Source: Haliscomenobacter sp965225875
GTDB lineage: Bacteria; Bacteroidota; Bacteroidia; Chitinophagales; Saprospiraceae
Direction of reading: 5' to 3'
Assembly (NCBI RefSeq): GCF_965225875.1
Contig: NZ_CBDDBS010000002.1
Location: 744,001 to 808,000, forward strand
Length of the DNA: 64,000 nt
Part shown: positions 43,406 to 51,145 of the stretch, piece after piece
Numbering within the stretch: the first letter of the stretch is position 1
How the letters are laid out: each line of letters begins with the position of its first letter
Translations under genes and position numbers: made by a program
Notes under the pieces: generated by a model
Database searches by the model: none
Seen by the model: only the letters and a program-made list of their open reading frames with translations
Told to the model about the DNA's origin: nothing

Positions 43406-45478
43406 ATGATCTTCAAAACCACCAAACCAAAACTCAAACACTACAACATCCCCCCAACGGATGAAAACCACGAGCTTTTGCGCAAGGCCAAAGCAGCCAT
43501 TGCTGCCTCCCATCCAGAGCAGGCATTAGAACTGCTCTCTACCCTAAAACTGAAGCCCCTGGATATTGAAATTACTGCCTTAAGTGCCCGTTTGGCCGAT
43601 CTAGAACGCACACAAAGATTTGGTACAGAATCTTTTGACACCGAAACCAGAGAACACAACAAAATCAATAAAAGTATAATCTTCCTAATCACTGCTCTGG
43701 AGAAAGAAATAGCTCAGTCATTTGAATTTTACGACAAAATCAGGGCTGCCTTAAAATCGCGCTATGAAACCCGCCTGAGCCAAAAACTCTCCAACCGCCA
43801 ACCTGTCAATCTTCGCCTGGTGCCTTCTACTGCTGGAACTACGCCCCAGGCAGCGAATACTTTTGTACAATACAGCGAAGGGCAAATTAGAGGGAAATTG
43901 GCGGAGTATTACAAAGACGCAAATGGCCGTTTGTTATTGGTTGGTGTACCTGGTGCGGGTAAAACGACTTTGCTCTTGCAGTTGGAGTTAGAGTTCTTGG
44001 AGAGGGAGATTACGAGAATACCTGTCATTTTAAACCTTGCGCGTTGGAGTAGCGAATTTCCAACTTTGGAAGCCTGGATTCAAGAGATTTTGCCATCTGA
44101 AATGGGGCTTGTCATCAATAAAAAAGTGGCAGGTGATCTGGTCACACAGAATAGGCTAATTTTATTGATGGATGGTTTAGACGAGGTCAAGGCTGAAGAT
44201 CGAAAGACTTGTCTGGAAGCAATTGGTCTTTATGGCGAAGACCCTAAAAGACTTTTTATCATTTCTTCCCGCATTGATGAATATAACGCAGTGGCAAAAG
44301 ATGCACCCGTAAATGGTCAGGTGGAAGTGGGGACATTGACTTATGAACAATTGATTGAGCAATTGGAAAAAGTGAACCAGAATGAAGGTTCCCAGCGTTT
44401 ATTGGCTGCGCTTAAAGAGGATGAGCTTTTGCGCAGGATTACAGAGGTTCCTTTTTATTTTAACATTTTACAATTATTATTTGCTAGAGGAAAATTTTTA
44501 AATGATTTTAATTTTTCTGCTTTAAACATAACAGACAGGAAACAGGAATTAGAAAAAAAATTTGTCGAAGAGATGCTTCGAAGCTCAACAGTGAGGGGGT
44601 ATAATCCTCAGCAAATACTTTATTTTCTCTCTTTTTTTGCAACAAAATTAAAGCAAAAAAATATTATTGATTTTGAATTAACTCATCTTCAGTATGACTG
44701 GTGTAATTTATCAAAGTCAAGTTTTTATACTATTGGTTTTATTCAGGGCACGATCGACGGAGTAAAAAAAGGTGCCAAGCTTGGTTTCTTTTTTGGTATT
44801 TTATGTTTTTCAGGAGGAATTCTAGCGATTTTTGAACATGGCTTTAATGGATTGTTTTTTCTCGGAATCATTCTACTTATTCTGCCATTATTATGCCTAT
44901 CATCAGGAGCTATTGGAGGTTTGATCACAGGGATATTTAATATATTCAAATGGCCACAAGAAAATGGCTTTTTGTTTCCAATAGTAACAACTAAGGAGTA
45001 CTTGCGTTGGGAATTATTTGGTGGAATGCTGAAAAAATTCCTTACTGAAATATTATTAGGTTCTTTCTCTGTTTTAATAATATTGATGGTAATCGCACTA
45101 TTCAATAAAGGCATGGGAGATTTATTTGACAATATTACTTTTATAACACTATTAATTTTTAGCATATCAATCACTTTAGGATTGGAAGAATCTTTAGATG
45201 TTAGTTATGGTTCATTAATTCAAATTAGTGCTCCTCTACAAAGGTTTAAAGCATCAGCAAAACTGCTTCATTTTTCTATCTTTCAATACTATCATATTTC
45301 TTTCCTAATAAAGAAACAAAAAAAACTTACTAAAAACTTAATTATTTTCCTCGACGACATGGTCAAATGCAACATCCTCGAAACCACCGGAGCCTCCTGG
45401 CGCTTCCGCCACCGCATTCTACAAGATTATTTTGCCGATCAATGGGTAGAAACGGAATTCGAGCCTGAGCAAAAATAG
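43406..45478 (+). CDS. EAD-NACHT-transmembrane NTPase (STAND family)
   Basis: A 690-residue protein. Residues 20-105 look like an EAD11-type adaptor (KAKAAIAASHPEQALELLSTL, ITALSARLADLERTQRFGTESF). Residues 170-420 form a NACHT NTPase: Walker A GVPGAGKTTLL near 180, Walker B LLMDGLDEV near 254, and LFIISSRIDEY. Residues 455-600 hold about four hydrophobic segments (GFFFGILCFSGGILAIF, LFFLGIILLILPLLCL, and others). The tail includes WRFRHRILQDYFADQW, typical after NACHT domains. Such proteins oligomerise on ATP binding when they sense an invader; the membrane part could make a pore that kills the cell. It has no recognised sensor repeat (no TPR, WD40 or LRR), so the upstream beta-grasp protein may provide it (inference). 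Confidence 0.75.
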   Translation: MIFKTTKPKLKHYNIPPTDENHELLRKAKAAIAASHPEQALELLSTLKLKPLDIEITALSARLADLERTQRFGTESFDTETREHNKINKSIIFLITALEKEIAQSFEFYDKIRAALKSRYETRLSQKLSNRQPVNLRLVPSTAGTTPQAANTFVQYSEGQIRGKLAEYYKDANGRLLLVGVPGAGKTTLLLQLELEFLEREITRIPVILNLARWSSEFPTLEAWIQEILPSEMGLVINKKVAGDLVTQNRLILLMDGLDEVKAEDRKTCLEAIGLYGEDPKRLFIISSRIDEYNAVAKDAPVNGQVEVGTLTYEQLIEQLEKVNQNEGSQRLLAALKEDELLRRITEVPFYFNILQLLFARGKFLNDFNFSALNITDRKQELEKKFVEEMLRSSTVRGYNPQQILYFLSFFATKLKQKNIIDFELTHLQYDWCNLSKSSFYTIGFIQGTIDGVKKGAKLGFFFGILCFSGGILAIFEHGFNGLFFLGIILLILPLLCLSSGAIGGLITGIFNIFKWPQENGFLFPIVTTKEYLRWELFGGMLKKFLTEILLGSFSVLIILMVIALFNKGMGDLFDNITFITLLIFSISITLGLEESLDVSYGSLIQISAPLQRFKASAKLLHFSIFQYYHISFLIKKQKKLTKNLIIFLDDMVKCNILETTGASWRFRHRILQDYFADQWVETEFEPEQK

Positions 45479-45631
45479 AGCATCCGCTTCCCCAAGCCAG
45501 AACCATTAAAAGTAGCGCCATCAAGGTATGGCTTCAAAAATCACCCCCTCCCCATTTCTTAAATTCTTTTTATTTCCGCCTTCTCACTAAATCAACCCCT
45601 TGATTTTCAATTCACTACTTTCATACCTCCT

Positions 45632-45702
45632 TCCCAGCGGGATCACAACTTAAAAAAAGCCATAATTAGACGGTAACGTTTGATTGTGGCTTTTTTGTTT
45701 TT
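45632..45702 (+). repeat. Attachment-like direct repeat, copy 2
   Basis: 71 bases identical to 31591-31661, including the tRNA tail and terminator. It lies 14.04 kb from copy 1. The 80 bases before it (from 45550) also resemble the 77 bases before copy 3, so copies 2 and 3 share a longer repeat of about 150 bases. No gene is seen in 45479-45849. Confidence 0.85.
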
Positions 45703-45849
45703 CAGCTCCATCCAACTCAAATTATAATTTTATTTTTCAACAAAAACGTTCATTATTTCGAAAAAATCAATAATTTAGAGGACCTAAAAACCAGAAAAAG
45801 CAAAATTGTTTCCCTTTTGCCGCGGAAACCAAACCCAAAAGAAAAAGGC

Positions 45850-46911
45850 ATGGAAATTATGCAGCTCGAATACAAAAACTGGCTCTCCGATCTAAAATCC
45901 AGGATAAGGTCCGTGCAGGCCAAAGCAGCAGTAGCAGCAAATACTGCGCTGATTGCTTTTTATTGGGAGTTGGGCAAAATGATAGCTGAAAAAGAACATA
46001 CCTGGGGTGACAAATTGATTGAGCAGTTGGCCAAAGACCTGAAAGAAGAGTTTCCTGAGATGAAAGGTTTTTCAAGGAGCAACCTTTCCTATGCCAAACA
46101 ATTTTACAAGTTTTATCAAACGCCAATTGTCCAACAGGCTGTTGGACAATTACAATCTCCAGAAAACCAATTTATTGAACCACCACAACAACTGGCTACA
46201 AAAATCCCCTGGGGCCACAATATTCTGATTTTTAGCAAGTCAAAAGACGTTGAGGAAGCGTATTTTTACATTAGGGCAACCCTCGAAAATGGCTGGAGCA
46301 GGGATATCCTAGCACTTCAATTGAAATCACAGCTATACGCAAGACAAGGCAAGGCCATCAGTAATTTCAGGGAAACCTTACCGGACCCACTATCAGATTT
46401 AGCGCAACAAACGCTGAAGGACCCCTATATTTTTGATTTTTTGACCATGACCAAGCCTTATCACGAAAAAGACATCGAAAGGCAGCTGGTCACGCACATT
46501 ACAAAATTCTTATTGGAATTGGGTAAAGGTTTTGCATTTGTAGGGCAGCAATACCATTTGCAAGTTGGAGAAACTGATTATTACATCGATTTGTTGTTCT
46601 ACCATATCAAACTAAAGTGTTATGTGGTAATTGAACTAAAAAACACCAAGTTTATGCCTGAATATGCCGGCAAACTCAATTTTTACCTGTCTGCAGTAGA
46701 CAGTTTGGTGAAATCTGAAGCCGACCAGCCGACCATCGGTATTTTGTTGTGTAGAGACAAAAACAACTTCGAAACCGAGTTTGCCCTGCGTGACATCAAT
46801 AAACCAATGGGGGTAAGCGAGTTTCAACTGACTGAAATTCTGCCAGATGAATTAAAATCCAGTTTGCCCAGCATTGAAGAAATTGAAAACGAACTCAAGA
46901 AATTGAACTAA
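45850..46911 (+). CDS. DUF1016/YhcG-type PDDEXK nuclease family protein
   Basis: A 353-residue protein, sole cargo between repeat copies 2 and 3. Residues 1-140 are the helical N-terminal DUF1016 domain (NTALIAFYWELGKMIAEKE, RSNLSYAKQFYKFYQ). Residues 145-340 hold the PD-(D/E)xK-like nuclease: ETDYYIDLLFYHIKLKCYVVIELKNTKFMPEYAGKLNFYLSAVD, where D and E-x-K are visible. Members of this family are found in defence islands and near type I RM genes, where they may cut invading DNA. A TTG-led extension is possible upstream (45817). I use the ATG at 45850; a second ATG lies three codons on. Confidence 0.85.
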   Translation: MEIMQLEYKNWLSDLKSRIRSVQAKAAVAANTALIAFYWELGKMIAEKEHTWGDKLIEQLAKDLKEEFPEMKGFSRSNLSYAKQFYKFYQTPIVQQAVGQLQSPENQFIEPPQQLATKIPWGHNILIFSKSKDVEEAYFYIRATLENGWSRDILALQLKSQLYARQGKAISNFRETLPDPLSDLAQQTLKDPYIFDFLTMTKPYHEKDIERQLVTHITKFLLELGKGFAFVGQQYHLQVGETDYYIDLLFYHIKLKCYVVIELKNTKFMPEYAGKLNFYLSAVDSLVKSEADQPTIGILLCRDKNNFETEFALRDINKPMGVSEFQLTEILPDELKSSLPSIEEIENELKKLN

Positions 46912-46994
46912 GCCGCTTTTCTTATATTCTTTTTATTTCCTCTCTTCTCTCAAAATAAATCCTTGATTAACATACTATTACTTTCATCACCCCT

Positions 46995-47065
46995 TCCCAG
47001 CGGGGTCACATCTTAAAAAAAGCCATAATTGGACGGTAACATTTGATTGTGGCTTTTTTGTTTTT
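46995..47065 (+). repeat. Attachment-like direct repeat, copy 3 (attR-like)
   Basis: 71 bases matching copies 1 and 2 with four substitutions (GGGGTC for GGGATC, CATC for CAAC, TTGG for TTAG, AACATTT for AACGTTT). It may be the right end of the tandem array. It is followed by a 198-base palindrome and then the damaged second DUF1016 gene. Confidence 0.8.
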
Positions 47066-47075
47066 GGTTCTCTCT

Positions 47076-47273
47076 AATCCATCTAACATCTTGTAACCGC
47101 CCGTTTCAACGGGTGGATTCAAGTGCCCCTACCCTTCACATCTAACATCCTTCCAGAGGCTTACATCTATACCATTTCATGATGCAAGCCTCAGGAAAGA
47201 TGTTAGATGTGAGTAAGTGGGTGGCCTTGAGTCCCGCCGATAAAGCGGCGGGTTACAAGATGTTAGATGGATT
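47076..47273. repeat. 198-base inverted repeat (CATCTAACATCTTGTAACC arms)
   Basis: The outer arms AATCCATCTAACATCTTGTA and TACAAGATGTTAGATGGATT are perfect complements, extended by CCGCCC/GGCGGG. Inner pairs are TCACATCTAACATC/GATGTTAGATGTGA and GAGGCTT/AAGCCTC. No gene is seen in 46912-47580; the rest of the gap holds repeat copy 3, a hairpin (AAAACTGCT.. about 47362) and a nuclease gene remnant. Confidence 0.75.
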
Positions 47274-47414
47274 GGAGCCATAATCCCCGAACTCAGGTTC
47301 GTTAAAGCTTTTCAAATCATTCATCAGCATTATTTCCAATTCTTTATCGGGAGATTATGCCTCCATGGCAAAACTGCTACAGCTTGCAGCAGTTTTGTGT
47401 TTCTATGTCTTGTT

Positions 47415-47475
47415 GTTGTGTTTCCCAACCTGAAAGGTTTTTCGAGGAGCAACCTTGCTTATGCCCAAAAATAAT
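47415..47475 (+). pseudogene. DUF1016 gene remnant, N-terminal piece
   Basis: TGAAAGGTTTTTCGAGGAGC... to TATGCCCAAAAATAATTCCA matches the intact gene at 46056-46110 (TGAAAGGTTTTTCAAGGAGC...). It encodes the KGFSRSNLSYAKQF segment. The homology breaks off at about 47475, and the rest resumes at 49372. Confidence 0.75.
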
Positions 47476-47580
47476 TCCACAAACATTTTTTTTAATTTAA
47501 AAATTTCATAAATTGAGGATACCCTGATCATCCGACCACGTTGAAGAATTTTTTCTCCACGCACATCAAAAAATGTGGTC

Positions 47581-48681
47581 ATGTATGCTCTAAAAACCCT
47601 GGTGGATCAAAAATTTCGCTTCATCATTACCGCCTTAGGAGTTGCGCTCTGTGTGATATTGGTTCATTTTTTGCTGGGGATTTACAAAGGAGTTGCCGAT
47701 GGATCCTTAGCGTATGTAAGGTCAAGCACAGCAGATTTATGGGTCCTCCAGAAACACACCAACAATATCCTGCGCAGTACTTCCATGATCCGGACCAGTC
47801 GGATCGGTGACATTGAAGCAATCCCTGGGGTTGCTACGGTTTCACCGCAGGTATTGATCATGGGCTCCATCGAAGTTTCGAAGAGGCCCCAAACCGCTTA
47901 CCTCATCGGCTACGATGCTGAGACGGGCATGGGAGGACCACCATCCATCGTACAAGGCCGTCTTCTCCGGTCTGATGATGAAATCATACTCGATCGTTCC
48001 TTTGCAGCAAAATACAAGGTCAAATTGGGCGATACCGTCCAAATAAAAAAGCATTCACTAAAGGTGGTAGGCTTGAGTGACGGCACAAATGTGTTTGTGA
48101 TTCAGTACGCATTTGTGACCCTCAACCGAGCCTTCCGGGTCATTAATTTTGGAGGTGTGGTATCGTGCTTACAAGTGAAGCTCACTGCGGGCACCTCCGT
48201 CCAACAAGTCAAACGTGCAATCGAACGAGAAGTGTCGGATATCGTCGTGTTTGATCGGGCCACTTTTTTGGAGAACAACCGGGAGGAAATGAATTCAGGC
48301 ATTCTACCCTTGTTGTTTGTGATCGCGTTGCTGGGTACCGTGGTACTTACGGCCATTCTCAGCCTTATTTTGTCCATTAATGTACTGGAGCGCAGAAAAG
48401 ATTTTGCGGTAATGAAGGCGCTGGGAGCTCCCCGTGGCTTTGTATCCGGAATGGTGGTGATTCAATCGCTTGCCTTGTCCTTTAGTGGTCTGTTGATCGG
48501 GCTGCTGCTGTTTTTTCCATTGATGGGACTGGTGGAAAAAATAGTACCCGAAGTATCGGTACACACATCTGTACAGTATGTCCTGTGGATTGTTATGGGC
48601 GTGGCATTGATTGGCCTGATCAGCTCATTGTACCCCATCTCAAAAATTAAACACATTTACCCAATGGAGGTTTTTCAATGA
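47581..48681 (+). CDS. ABC transporter permease, FtsX/MacB type (DevC-like)
   Basis: A 366-residue protein. One transmembrane helix lies near the N-terminus (FIITALGVALCVILVHFLLGI). A periplasmic domain follows (residues 45-235: SSTADLWVLQKHTNNILRSTSMI...), then three helices of the FtsX domain (LLFVIALLGTVVLTAILSLILSI, VIQSLALSFSGLLIGLLLFF, YVLWIVMGVALIGLISSLYP). Such permeases, with one ATPase, act on export of lipids, peptides or cell-wall regulation. No HlyD-like adaptor gene is adjacent. Start set at the ATG at 47581; a GTG at 47575 is in frame. The stop overlaps the ATPase start (ATGA at 48678). It stands inside a broken DUF1016 gene. Confidence 0.82.
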   Translation: MYALKTLVDQKFRFIITALGVALCVILVHFLLGIYKGVADGSLAYVRSSTADLWVLQKHTNNILRSTSMIRTSRIGDIEAIPGVATVSPQVLIMGSIEVSKRPQTAYLIGYDAETGMGGPPSIVQGRLLRSDDEIILDRSFAAKYKVKLGDTVQIKKHSLKVVGLSDGTNVFVIQYAFVTLNRAFRVINFGGVVSCLQVKLTAGTSVQQVKRAIEREVSDIVVFDRATFLENNREEMNSGILPLLFVIALLGTVVLTAILSLILSINVLERRKDFAVMKALGAPRGFVSGMVVIQSLALSFSGLLIGLLLFFPLMGLVEKIVPEVSVHTSVQYVLWIVMGVALIGLISSLYPISKIKHIYPMEVFQ

Positions 48682-49364
48682 ATACTACATCTACCGAACC
48701 CGTATCCCGCCTGATTGGCGTTTCCAAAACCTTCCAGGGCTTCAATCGAGAGACTCAGGTCCTGAAAGACATCAACTTCGAGCTTTATCCGGGCGAGTTG
48801 GTATTGTTGTTAGGGCCAAGTGGGAGCGGTAAATCTACTTTCCTCACCATCCTGGCTGGCTTGCAGGCTCCCACCAGCGGCGAGGTCTGGTTATTTGGCA
48901 AAGCGTTGCAAGGGTATTCTCTCGCGGAGTTGCAACAACTTCGGGCGTCCCGCCTGGGCTTTGTCTTTCAGACTTTTCACCTGATTGATGCACTCACCGC
49001 TTTGGAAAACATTCTACTGGTCATGAAGTTTACCCACACTTCAAAGAAGAGTGCCTCCCTCCGGGCCAAAGAGCTCCTCGACCAATTTGGCATAGCCTAT
49101 CTTTCTGATGCCTATCCCCGTACCATGAGTCAGGGCGAAAAACAAAGGGTGGCCATTGCCCGGGCGCTGGCCAACAATGCCCAACTCCTCATTGCAGATG
49201 AACCAACGGGCAGTTTGGCCACTGACCAGGGCATGCAAATTGTGTTGCTGCTCAGTGAACTTGCCAAAAAGGAAGGCCGTTCAATCATCCTGACCAGCCA
49301 TGACCAAAGGATCGTACCTTATGCCGACAGGGTGTTGCTGCTGCAAGATGGAATATTGAGTTAG
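48678..49364 (+). CDS. ABC transporter ATP-binding protein (LolD/MacB-type)
   Basis: A 228-residue ATPase. It has Walker A GPSGSGKST (near residue 51), the Q-loop VFQTFHLID, the signature MSQGEKQR near 155, Walker B LLIADEPTG near 176 and the H-loop ILTSHDQR. It is closest in type to LolD/MacB/FtsE ATPases that partner FtsX-like permeases. Start overlap with the permease gene indicates a two-gene operon. Confidence 0.9.
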   Translation: MNTTSTEPVSRLIGVSKTFQGFNRETQVLKDINFELYPGELVLLLGPSGSGKSTFLTILAGLQAPTSGEVWLFGKALQGYSLAELQQLRASRLGFVFQTFHLIDALTALENILLVMKFTHTSKKSASLRAKELLDQFGIAYLSDAYPRTMSQGEKQRVAIARALANNAQLLIADEPTGSLATDQGMQIVLLLSELAKKEGRSIILTSHDQRIVPYADRVLLLQDGILS

Positions 49365-49371
49365 TGGAATT

Positions 49372-49480
49372 TTTTGCCCTGCGCGAGGGAGTAGGTGCGT
49401 GTCAAGGGACTGAAATTTTGCCGGATGAATTAAAATCCAGCTTGCCCAGTATTGAAGGAATTGAAAATGAACTCAAGACA
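49372..49480 (+). pseudogene. DUF1016 gene remnant, C-terminal piece
   Basis: TTTGCCCTGCGCGAGG and CTGAAATTTTGCCGGATGAA... match the end of the intact DUF1016 gene at 46779-46907 (TTTGCCCTGCGTGAC; CTGAAATTCTGCCAGATGAA...), including LPDELKSSLPSIEGIENELK. The middle (about 670 bases in the intact gene) is missing and the ABC transporter genes stand in its place. Confidence 0.8.
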
Positions 49481-49495
49481 TTGCCCCCTAAAACA

Positions 49496-49537
49496 AATCA
49501 TCCCGAATCTTGACTTCCATCAAAACTCGGGATGATT
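49496..49537 (-). terminator. Terminator of ffh
   Basis: An 11-bp perfect stem (AATCATCCCGA/TCGGGATGATT) with a 20-base loop, 45 bases beyond the ffh stop codon. On the minus strand the trailing part is TTTGTTTTAGGGGG, so the T tract is short. Confidence 0.65.
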
Positions 49538-49582
49538 CATCCTATACTACTTCCGCCCAGGTTCCACGAGCGGAATTGCATT

Positions 49583-50938
49583 TTACCGTCTGCGCTTCAT
49601 CATACCACCAGCGCCTGCACCCGGAGCACCCGCGCTACCAAAGCCCGGCATCTTGCTCATGTTGTGCATCATTTTGCGCATCTGCTCGAACTGCTTGATG
49701 AACATGTTCACGTCATTCAGGGTACGACCACAACCCCGCGCGATGCGTTGTTTGCGGCTGATGTTGAGCAGATCAGGATTGGTGCGTTCCTTCGGCGTCA
49801 TGGACTGGATGATCGCTTCTACTTTTTTGAAGGCATTGTTGTCGATTTCCACGTTGCGGGTCAGTTTGTCCATACCCGGAATCATGCCCATGATGCTTTT
49901 GAGATCGCCCATTTTTTTGATCTGGTTGATCTGCGCCATGAAGTCATTGAAATCGAATTTATTTTTCTGGATTTTGCGCTCCAGGTCTTTGGCCAGCTTT
50001 TCGTCGAATTGCTCCTGGGCTTTTTCTACAAAGGATACGATGTCCCCCATGCCCAGGATCCGCTGAGCCATCCGGTCGGGGTAAAACATATCCAGGGTAT
50101 CCAGCTTTTCACCCATGCTGACGAACTTGATGGGCTTGCCAACGGTGAATTTTACCGAAAGGGCCGCACCACCACGCGTATCACCATCCATTTTGGTGAG
50201 CACTACGCCGTCGAAGTTGATGGTTTCGTTGAAGGCCTGGGCGGTGTTTACGGCGTCCTGACCAGTCATCGAGTCCACTACAAACAAGGTTTCCTGAGGC
50301 AGGATGGCTTCCTTGATGTTTTTGATCTCGGTCATCATTTCTTCGTCGATGGCCAAACGACCAGCGGTATCCACGATGACGACATCACATTTGTTTTCAT
50401 TGGCGTATTGGATCGCCTTGAGGGCAATCTGCACCGGGTTTTTGTTCTCCGGTTCTTTGTAGATCGGCACACCAACCTGCTCAGCCAATACCCCCAACTG
50501 ATCCATGGCCGCTGGGCGATACACGTCGCAGGCCACCAACAGTGGGCTTTTTTTCTTTTGGGTTTTGAGCCAATGGGCCAGTTTACCGCTGAAGGTGGTT
50601 TTACCCGAACCTTGCAGACCAGCAATCAGGATAACGGTAGGTTTGCCCGCCAGGTTAAGCCCCGCAGCCTGTCCACCCATCAATTCTGTCAACTCGTCCA
50701 TGACGATTTTGATCATCAATTGACCTGGCGAAACGGCTTTGAGCACGTTTTCCGAACCGAGCGCTTTGTCTTTTACCCGATCCGTAAAATCCTTGGCGAT
50801 TTTATAACTCACGTCAGCGTCAACCAAGGCACGACGAATCTCCTTGATGGATGCAGCTACGTTGATCTCCGTTAATTTGTTTTCACCCTTGAGCACCTTT
50901 AAGGCACCTTCCAAACGTTCACTTAAACTTTCAAGCAT
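49583..50938 (-). CDS. ffh: Signal recognition particle protein Ffh
   Basis: A 451-residue SRP GTPase. The N domain is residues 1-85. The G domain carries G1 GLQGSGKTTFSGKLA near residue 105, the insertion box with RPAAMDQL, G3 DTAGRLAIDEEM near 187, G4 TKMDGDTRGG near 248. The M domain (about 300-451) is methionine-rich and ends MMHNMSKMPGFGS plus a Gly/Ala-rich tail with KRRR. With 4.5S RNA it delivers nascent membrane proteins to FtsY. It is a core gene and marks the return to the chromosomal backbone. An opposite frame of similar length is a shadow. Confidence 0.96.
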   Translation of the reverse strand: MLESLSERLEGALKVLKGENKLTEINVAASIKEIRRALVDADVSYKIAKDFTDRVKDKALGSENVLKAVSPGQLMIKIVMDELTELMGGQAAGLNLAGKPTVILIAGLQGSGKTTFSGKLAHWLKTQKKKSPLLVACDVYRPAAMDQLGVLAEQVGVPIYKEPENKNPVQIALKAIQYANENKCDVVIVDTAGRLAIDEEMMTEIKNIKEAILPQETLFVVDSMTGQDAVNTAQAFNETINFDGVVLTKMDGDTRGGAALSVKFTVGKPIKFVSMGEKLDTLDMFYPDRMAQRILGMGDIVSFVEKAQEQFDEKLAKDLERKIQKNKFDFNDFMAQINQIKKMGDLKSIMGMIPGMDKLTRNVEIDNNAFKKVEAIIQSMTPKERTNPDLLNISRKQRIARGCGRTLNDVNMFIKQFEQMRKMMHNMSKMPGFGSAGAPGAGAGGMMKRRR

Positions 50939-50962
50939 AATTCAATTGATTAAAAACGGGTA

Positions 50963-50971
50963 GCAAAGATA
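50963..50971 (-). promoter_or_regulatory. -7 box of ffh promoter
   Basis: On the minus strand the bases read TATCTTTGC, matching the TAnnTTTG consensus of Bacteroidota, 25 bases before the ATG of ffh. The -33 element is not clear. Confidence 0.6.
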
Positions 50972-51074
50972 CGAAAAAGCTGGAACGAGTAAAGTGGAAA
51001 ATAAAATTTTGAGCGCCAGAATTTACTCAGGTTAAGCCACCGTTTATTCTTGGTGAATTTATTGTACAAATCCT

Positions 51075-51101
51075 AAACTTTGAATGACTTATTCGCTATA
51101 T
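51075..51101 (+). promoter_or_regulatory. Promoter-like pair before the OmpA-family gene
   Basis: TTTG (51075-51078) and TATATTTA (51094-51101) fit the Bacteroidota promoter pattern with a shorter spacer of 15 bases. It supports a start at 51146. Confidence 0.4.
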
Positions 51102-51145
51102 TTAAGCATAAATTCTTCAATGTCCTCAAAAACCCAAATTTTCTT

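Noticed and set aside
31591..47065. The three 71-bp repeats as a CRISPR array
   Set aside because: Spacing is 14 kb and 1.3 kb, the repeat contains a tRNA tail and terminator, and no cas gene is present.
49532..50875. Antisense open frame of 447 residues over ffh
   Set aside because: Shadow of ffh, whose GTPase motifs are beyond doubt on the minus strand.
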